Of a stretch of DNA of 24,898 bases, positions 18,529 through 24,898 are shown piece by piece. The translations under genes and the position numbers were made by a program. The notes beneath the pieces were generated by a model. The model was not told the origin of the DNA. It searched no databases and saw only the letters and a program-made list of their open reading frames with translations. Location of the stretch: positions 1 through 24,898 of the forward strand of contig PITI01000078.1 in assembly GCA_004325065.1 (NCBI GenBank), read 5' to 3'. How positions within the stretch are numbered: the stretch's first letter is position 1; the number at the start of each line of letters is the position of its first letter. The stretch comes from Hamiltosporidium magnivora (lineage: Eukaryota > Microsporidia > Dubosqiidae).

Positions 18529-20339
18529 AAAAATAAAAGGATTCATATATTTATAATACAAATTTTGGAATTAAAAAAATTCATTTGACATTCAATTTAG
18601 TTATATAAATTATTTTTCACACAAATATAAATCTCAGCATGGTTTAAAATAGTAAAAAATACAAAATATTTTTATTGTTTAAATTATTTTTCTAATTTTG
18701 GAGTTTTTAATTTGAAATTTATAAAAAGTTTAAAGTTGAACTGATTAAATTCAAACGAAACATTAAAAAAGTAACTATTATAGATTTAAAAATTTTTCGA
18801 AACCAACAATTTGTATTTAAAATAAATTATTGTGCTTTATTGTATGTTAAATTTAAATTATTAAATATTGAATAAAAATAACCTGATATCTTCTATTTTT
18901 AATAGTTCTTTTTTCCAAAAATCTTAATTACATAGAGATTCTCAACGTATTTTAATTTGAAAATTCATTTTTTCTAAATTTCTTACAGAATATTTTTTAA
19001 GAATTTATTATTGCTTGAATAGACTTGTTAATTCAATTTATACGCGTTTTTAAAAAAAGATTTACTATGTTTTTGCTGTAAATCTCAATTAATTTTAATA
19101 TAATTTCGTAACTTTTATCCCAAATATTCGATAGTTAATTAATTTCGAGTAAACATATATATTTATACTATAGAAATTTTTAGTTCAGATAGTTTAATCA
19201 ACCCTTTAAGTGTTTCCAAATTATTTAGTCTTTGATTCAAATAAAAATTTTTCTTGAAAATATTTATAAAAAGATTTTTGTAAGAAAATCATTTCAATTT
19301 TGATAAGCTTAGCCATAAGAAAATGCTGTGGTACTAAAAGTTTACAATTTACTTTTTATTCAATTATTTATGGAATATATTAATCTTAAAAGTAATATTG
19401 TTAATAATACAAGATTGTAATTCATATATTTTATAACTTTGATTAAAAGGTCTGAAACAAAGTTTTGTTATAAATATTAATAGATTGGAAATTAAAATCC
19501 GTTCGTTATAAAATTGTACTTTTAATATTCTTGGTATATCAATTATAATTTCAAATAATTTAATACATTTTAAATTTTAAATTACTACTACTAATTCGCG
19601 CTACGGCTCCTATAGAGCCCGAGCTTCTTTAGTGATTTTTCTAATTTATATTATTTCGTTTTGGTTTTGTAACAATGTGGTTTTGTGAGATAGAAATGCT
19701 TGCCTTAGGCTCAACTCTCCTTCTTTATCCGGGCTTAGGAACTGCAGATTAGCACTCTTCGTATCTCAAGCGGAGCTTTTAAATTTTAAACGGTAAATTT
19801 AATTGATTTAAACAAAATGATTCGTTCAGATTCTTAATTCATATTTGAATACATTTTTGAATTTGTTAAACATTGGTTATTTGATATTTTATATTTGCAA
19901 ATATATGTTTCAATCTTTTTTTCATTTAAGAAAAATAAATTTAACTTTGATATTTATAGGCAATCATATCTTATATAATCAAACCAATGAGATATTTATA
20001 TTTTACTTCGTTTTTTAAGCAAAATTTAAAGTTTTGAAATCTATAGATTTATTGTGTCCAATGAAATATATTGCTTGATATATGATATTATCAATATAAT
20101 AACCAATTGAATTTATAGGTTATTAATTTATCATATAGTTTCATATTTACTATTTTAATTTCTAAGAAAGTAAATTTCAGTTAAGGTTTTTGGCAACTGT
20201 AAATCTCACAGATTAACTTCTAATTTAATTTATACATGAATTTTTTATACTTAAGTCAAAGGGTATAAATCTATAAACGAATCCGAAAAAAGACAATATT
20301 ATTTTAAAGGCAAAGCTTACTTGTGTTATTATATGTATC
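18529..20339. other. Long AT-rich intergenic DNA with a GC-richer island
   Basis: No gene on either strand. The exception to the AT-rich background is 19596-19785, listed separately. Confidence 0.5.
19596..19785. repeat. GC-richer island with a strong hairpin
   Basis: The left end carries GCTACGGCTC (19600-19609), loop CTATA, GAGCCCGAGC (19615-19624): 8 of 10 stem positions pair, with five G/C-rich pairs next to the loop. The right part (19695-19785) has two CTTAGG-type words and ends in CTCAAGCGGAGC. On the minus strand one frame reads SPDKEGELSLRQAFLSHKTT. It is either a structured RNA or a piece of transposon; I could not fit a tRNA or U6 snRNA to it. Confidence 0.4.
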
Positions 20340-20405
20340 GTCCATAATGCCCCCCATGTCGTTAGTGTCCCTCGTTATTTCTAATATACCCCCTTTATTT
20401 TCAAA
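20340..20405 (-). repeat. G-tract motif, copy 2, downstream of the integrase
   Basis: Read on the minus strand: a purine run AAAATAAAGGGGG, then GAAATAACGAGG and GACATGGGGGGCATTATGGAC. It lies 3' of the integrase in the element's orientation, where a polypurine tract and 3' LTR would be expected. A second copy without an integrase is at 5474-5513. LTR boundaries could not be found. Confidence 0.4.
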
Positions 20406-20618
20406 TTGTTTATAACCTCCCATATTTTCTATTCATTCATCTTTAACGTCTCTGAATTAAAATATGAGGTATTTTGTTTTAAAATTTAATAGGGCTAAAG
20501 TGAAAATAAATGTTTATATACTTTTAATTTTAGTTTTCGAAAATTTTTATCGTAATAAATTTTAAAAATAAAACATTTCCTTCTATCTTAACATTTATTA
20601 TTTTAAAATAATACATAT

Positions 20619-21830
20619 TTAAAAAAAAAAAAGAAGAATAACAAAGAAAAATTCAATCCGCTTTATTACGTCTCTCCAAACAATTATTTTTTCACCATTA
20701 ATGTTTTCTAATTCTACCATATTAATACTAAAAATATTTGTTACTGTAAAGACAGAATCATCATAAAAAAATAACGGTGAGCGTTTCGTCTTTGTATTCA
20801 TGTCAAAATTATTTTTTAAAAAACCTTATAACCAATTAGAAAATTTCTTATTGGTTTATTTGAATCTTAAATTTCTATGATTCTTTTTTTATATTTTTCA
20901 AAAATTTTACTTACGTCTATATCATTTTCTATATTCTTATCAATTTCAGAAGCAGTAGTTGTTGAAGAGTAAGCAAGATATAGAGCCTCATTTAATTCAT
21001 TATTATTTCAAAGGAAATATCTAAATTTGACTGTGTATATTCTGGATCATGTTTTCTTGATGTTAATGCCTCGGAACTAATTGTGTCGACAAATACTGAA
21101 TAATCTTTTAATTCCTTTATCACTATATTACCAAAAAGAAGATTATAAATACAAGTTGACCATTAAAATGTTGAAATGACGATTTATTTGTGGTATTATG
21201 TATTGTTCTGTTATAAAACCATATAACATCATTAGAAAAACCGATCAATCTTTTTTTACCAGTAACATATAACTTTTTTTACTAACTATCTTTTAATTTT
21301 AATTAATATGTTCAATTTGTCCCCTGGCCTTTGTATTATGTGATCTTCCACATATAATTTGAATGTTAAGTGTAGTTAAGTATGTTTATAGAAATTGATT
21401 TTAAAGTTCTTTACCATTATCGGATTGAATCGCAGCTGAAATACCAAAATTATAATAGAAATTTATATGAATCTTCTAAAGACTATGAAATCTTTTTGAT
21501 CGTCTTAAATCACCAGAAATGCGTTGTATAAGTGTCGATTACATTTTTAGTCCAATAATCCTATCATTTTGATCAGCGTATCTTGTAAGATCCACACAAT
21601 TAATCATGACTAAATTATATTATTTTTGTAAATTTATTCATTGGTAAAGTCATTTAATCTGAAATTCGTTTACTTATAACATGTCATTGCATTTTAAAAC
21701 ATTTATTCAGTCTATAATATCAAACAACAGCAAGATGAAAAACTTTGCATTGAGACTATTTGTAAATGTATTGCCTGTTAATCGTTTACATTCAAAGAAT
21801 ATAATCCGGCCATATAAATAAATATTATAG
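20619..21830 (-). mobile_element. Decayed LTR-retrotransposon integrase
   Basis: Integrase landmarks occur in order along this strand, broken by stops and frameshifts. The zinc-binding region survives as FIWPDYIL...INRQYIYK.SQCKVFH (about 21830-21730). The catalytic core shows VIDTYT (Asp codon 21533-21535), ISGDLRRSKR, then AAIQSDNGKEL (Asp codon 21419-21421) and GRSHNTKARGQIEHIN (Glu codon 21311-21313). The second Asp and the Glu are 36 codons apart, i.e. exactly DX35E. Downstream are MRLYLAYSSTTTASEI, like the aYN....SP region, and a C-terminal stretch with VTNIFSINMVELENINGEKI resembling the integrase C-terminal beta fold. Reverse transcriptase and LTRs are not recognisable nearby. Probably Ty3/gypsy-like; clade uncertain. 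Confidence 0.85.
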
Positions 21831-23620
21831 GAGCAAAAGAAGCTCGAGTAAATACGAAATAACCCGGAAATTATAGAATAGAAATACAATAAAAAAAGAT
21901 ATATCATTATAAATAAAGGATGTTATTTATAAATAAAACTACATTGAAAATAACGGGGCACTAAGGATCGTGACTTTTTATCTACTATTAATGAAAAAAT
22001 ATTTCGGAAATTTTAATTTAACAAAACCTAATCATAGAAATGATTTAAAATGTAAAATTAATATTAAAAAAATATCGAAGTTATCTATTGACATTTCCAA
22101 TGTACAATAAAAAAATTATTTCGAAAGTCATAAATATACAATTAAAGAAATATTTTGTCCCAAATAAATATTCTGTCAATTTTAAGTTTATTCAATGATA
22201 AATTGTTAAACCCATTTCAGAACCAACTTAATTAGAAAATAAAAGTGGATTTTTAATAGATGAATTTTTTTATCACTGAACTTTTTTATATTGGGGGTTT
22301 CAGTTTTTTTTGTTTATATTCATATTTTGGAAGGAAAACTATATTGTGTTTTGAAAGGATAATATTTTGTCAAAACCAAACTGATATAATAAATATGTAT
22401 AAAATAAAGAAGGGCAAATGTTCCCAAATTTATCTTTCAAATTCAATTACAAATTTAGCTTAAAATATGTGCTTATAAAATTAATATTTTTTTACCAGTC
22501 TCACCTGGATTTCGAGGCAAATATGGCTTGTATGAAAAATGATGCGTATGTACACTTTATTTGTTTAAAATTTAATCCCGATGGTGTGGTCTAATTTAAG
22601 CGCGTTTTACAGCAATCAAAAGGTGAATAAAAGTAAAATCGTTTGCTTTTATAAGGAAAACTTTGGAAAGTTATTTATAGATGTGGAAAAGATATATTTT
22701 TACTAAAATTCGAGACAAGCAGAAAATTGTTTGCAAAAATCGTTTAAGAAGTATCATTATGATAAATAATTTTATATTGGCTACAAAATGAATTATTAAC
22801 AGCTCATTTCTATTTTTAAATCGTTTTTATCTCCAGAAGTGGTATTTTAAATGCTTTTATTTTTCATTTTATAGCTTAATGATCGTTTTTTCACTTTTTT
22901 TTGTTTTTGCAATAATGTGCATTTCTTAATATAAGAAAAAAAATTAGAAATTACAATAAAATGGTTTAAAAAAAGAAATGGTCGAACAAAAGAATTTAGA
23001 TGTATTAAATTGAGTCAATATATCATTTTTAGAGTTTCAAAGTCAAAAAAAATGTGGTTGTTGAATGGGTAATTGTTGTGGCATGTGTTTGACATAAATT
23101 AAAAGCAGCATTTGAATGGATATCGAAATTGTTTTGATATTACGGTATTGCTTAGAAATAGGCTACTCTCTGTGTTTTAATAATGTCTTGATTTTTTACA
23201 TTAAAATTTAAATAATAAAAACCGCCTTATATTTAAAGTAATACGAATTTTATTGTAATTTAAAGATCCAAAAGATAAAATCTATGGTTTCTTTATCCAT
23301 ACAAATGAAGCATTTTAAAGTTTTTTTTTATTGTTCCATATTTTGAAGTAGGTGTAAACAAAAAATACTAGGATATAACTAAATATTCAAAATTAATTAA
23401 TAAATTCATATTCAAAAGTGATTTTTTATACTTTTATAAAAAGAAGTACCAATAAAACAATTAGAATATAATTTTATTGTCGTATTTTAAGTCAGATTTG
23501 AAAACATTGTTAAACAATTTTATGATTTTTTTTCCAATTTATAAATATTTTTTATTTTTTTAATCTTCTAAAAAAGATGAATATTTCTAACGGTTTTAAA
23601 AATTCATTAATGTAACTTAG
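21831..23620. other. AT-rich intergenic DNA
   Basis: No gene supported. The upstream (pol) part of the LTR element should lie at 21831-23000 but I could not read reverse transcriptase or protease motifs there. A 67-codon plus-strand frame at 22260-22463 has no CCC element, motif or homologue in the window and is probably chance. Confidence 0.5.
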
Positions 23621-23632
23621 CCCTTTGCTACC
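23621..23632 (+). promoter_or_regulatory. CCC element upstream of GPN3
   Basis: CCC at 23621-23623, 9 bases before the ATG (TTAGCCCTTTGCTACCATGG). This is the microsporidian start-proximal element, slightly further from the ATG than in the two LRR genes. Confidence 0.6.
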
Positions 23633-24403
23633 ATGGGTCAAGCTGTTTTTGTAATGGGACCAGCTGGTTCCGGTAAAACAACATTTTGCAAGAAACTATA
23701 CGAACATGGTATTGCGATACATAGAAGTTTCCATTTAATAAATCTTGATCCTGCTCAAATACAAGAAAATACAGTATATTCTATTGATTTAAGAGATTTT
23801 GTGACTGTAGAAGATATAATGGAAAATTATGACTTCGGACCAAATGGTGGTCTGATTGTTGCACTTGAAGAATTATATGATAACATAGATGAGTTAGATT
23901 TAGAGTCATTATCAAGTGACTTTTTGATTGTGGACTGTCCTGGTCAGATTGAACTCTTTACACATTCAGATACATTTAAGAATATCGTAGAACATTTTAA
24001 AAAATATTTTACTTGTTGTATTGTATATTTAATTGAGGCTCAGTTTGTATCAGATCCTACAAAATTTATAAGTGGATGTTTTGTAGCTTTACTATCAATG
24101 TGTAGATTTTCATTACCACATTTGAATATAATAAGTAAGTTAGACCAACTAGAAATTTCAAGAGAAATATTAGAAGAATTTTGTCAACTTAGTGAGAGTA
24201 TCAAAGATCATATTCAGAAAAAAAAAGGAGAATATAACCAGTTGTGTCTTAAAATGTATGATTTTATTGTAGAAAATAATTTGGTTTCTTTTTTAGAATT
24301 AAATTACGATGATGAAAATACATTTGATACAATTTTATATTCCATAGATGAGGCTGTTCAATATTTTGATGATGCTGAACCAAAGGATCATTCTTATAAT
24401 TAA
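23633..24403 (+). CDS. GPN3: GPN-loop GTPase 3
   Basis: 256 residues, near the usual length of the family. GPN-loop GTPases act as homo- or heterodimers; eukaryotic Gpn3 works with Gpn1 in cytoplasmic assembly and nuclear import of RNA polymerase II. Visible motifs: P-loop GPAGSGKTT (9-17); NLDPA (37-41); the diagnostic GPN loop FGPNGG (68-73); G3 DCPGQIELFTH (101-111); and SKLD (168-171), the guanine-specificity motif. EAQFVSDPTKFISG (135-148) matches the conserved region after G3. Gpn3 is separated from Gpn1 and Gpn2 by its short N-terminus starting directly at the P-loop strand and by overall similarity; Gpn2 is the main alternative. The ATG sits in ACCATGG with CCC upstream. No intron or lesion; it is the one clear housekeeping gene in the window. 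Neighbours are transposon debris, so no functional clustering. Confidence 0.93.
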   Translation: MGQAVFVMGPAGSGKTTFCKKLYEHGIAIHRSFHLINLDPAQIQENTVYSIDLRDFVTVEDIMENYDFGPNGGLIVALEELYDNIDELDLESLSSDFLIVDCPGQIELFTHSDTFKNIVEHFKKYFTCCIVYLIEAQFVSDPTKFISGCFVALLSMCRFSLPHLNIISKLDQLEISREILEEFCQLSESIKDHIQKKKGEYNQLCLKMYDFIVENNLVSFLELNYDDENTFDTILYSIDEAVQYFDDAEPKDHSYN

Positions 24404-24898
24404 GGTATTTATTTCTTTTCTCAAATTTTATTTTTCCAATAATAATATTATTTGTTTCGAATTATTTTCTAGTAAAAATATTCCATATCTATTTTAATTT
24501 TTCCCATTTGAACATATTTCATATCTATTTTAATTTTCCTCTTTTTTTATTCAAAGATATATTCTAATGTATCATAAATATTGTTCTTCGTTCACAATAT
24601 ATTTAATGTTAATTATTTAATTATTTCTGTAAAAAATCGAATCACTTTTCTATCTTAACTAAAATACTTATTGAGGGTTTTTAAACAATAATAATGTTTT
24701 TTCATTGTTTTCAGACTAGGAGTTTATGTATTTGATATTATCGAAGATGCTTCCAAGAAAAACTTTTCGGCTTTTCTTACATTGTCTGCTCAAATCTTTA
24801 GGGTTTTTTTTAGTTGTTTGTATAAATTTTTCTTTTAAATATTTTATAAATATTCCTTAGTACCATATGTTAAAAGACTAGAAATACCCATGAATGTA
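24404..24898. other. 3' flank of GPN3
   Basis: AT-rich, with no second gene entering from the right edge. Contains the direct repeat at 24481-24540. Confidence 0.55.
24481..24540 (+). repeat. Tandem-type direct repeat after GPN3
   Basis: CATATCTATTTTAATTTT occurs at 24484-24501 and again at 24520-24537, a 36-bp period. It may be a small tandem duplication in the GPN3 3' region. Confidence 0.7.

Noticed and set aside
19745..19785. Possible U6 snRNA (GAACTGCAGATTAGCAC resembles GGAAC...AGATTAGCA)
   Set aside because: Only a few words match; the catalytic ACAGAGA box and the flanking order are absent.
21707..21907. 66-codon minus-strand frame
   Set aside because: It is the wrong frame over the integrase zinc-binding region; the neighbouring frame carries the recognisable WPDYI...INRQYI...C sequence.
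22260..22463. 67-codon plus-strand frame
   Set aside because: Hydrophobic, low-complexity translation without motif, CCC element or paralogue; likely chance in AT-rich DNA.

Overview
The window looks like a piece of a large, AT-rich, repeat-laden microsporidian genome. Three things suggest this. The only clear housekeeping gene (GPN3) is compact, intron-free and has a CCC element just before its ATG, as is typical of microsporidian genes. The intact LRR gene and its frameshifted paralogue carry the same CCC element immediately before their starts. Leucine-rich-repeat families with N-terminal hydrophobic segments are known expansions in several microsporidia. A large-genome lineage such as Hamiltosporidium would fit, but the genus is inference.

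Layout. 1-1958 (+): decayed member of an LRR family, running off the left edge. 2479-2891: one copy of a ~200-bp dispersed repeat and two hairpins. 3640-4750 (+): decayed C-terminal half of an animal-type LINE reverse transcriptase. 4751-8676: mostly unreadable DNA with short coding-like scraps, including a possible RNase H fragment. 8677-11436 (-): the only intact LRR gene, 919 codons. 13142-13345: second copy of the ~200-bp repeat. 14025-16335 (-): paralogue of the LRR gene, broken by two single-base frameshifts. 17901-18528 (-): pseudogene of an Sfp1-like zinc-finger protein. 20619-21830 (-): decayed LTR-retrotransposon integrase with a readable DX35E core. 23633-24403 (+): intact GPN-loop GTPase 3.

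The most interesting signal is the three-member LRR family. Each full copy has an N-terminal hydrophobic segment; all three share a region that reads like a divergent BTB/POZ domain, followed by helical sequence and degenerate LRRs. If real, these are membrane-targeted or secreted BTB-LRR proteins, the domain pair used by Cullin-3 substrate adaptors. The BTB call is a by-eye pattern match and needs a profile or structure test.

Apart from GPN3 and the 919-codon gene, the window is a graveyard: most other recognisable coding sequence carries stops or frameshifts. No tRNA, rRNA or CRISPR array was recognised.
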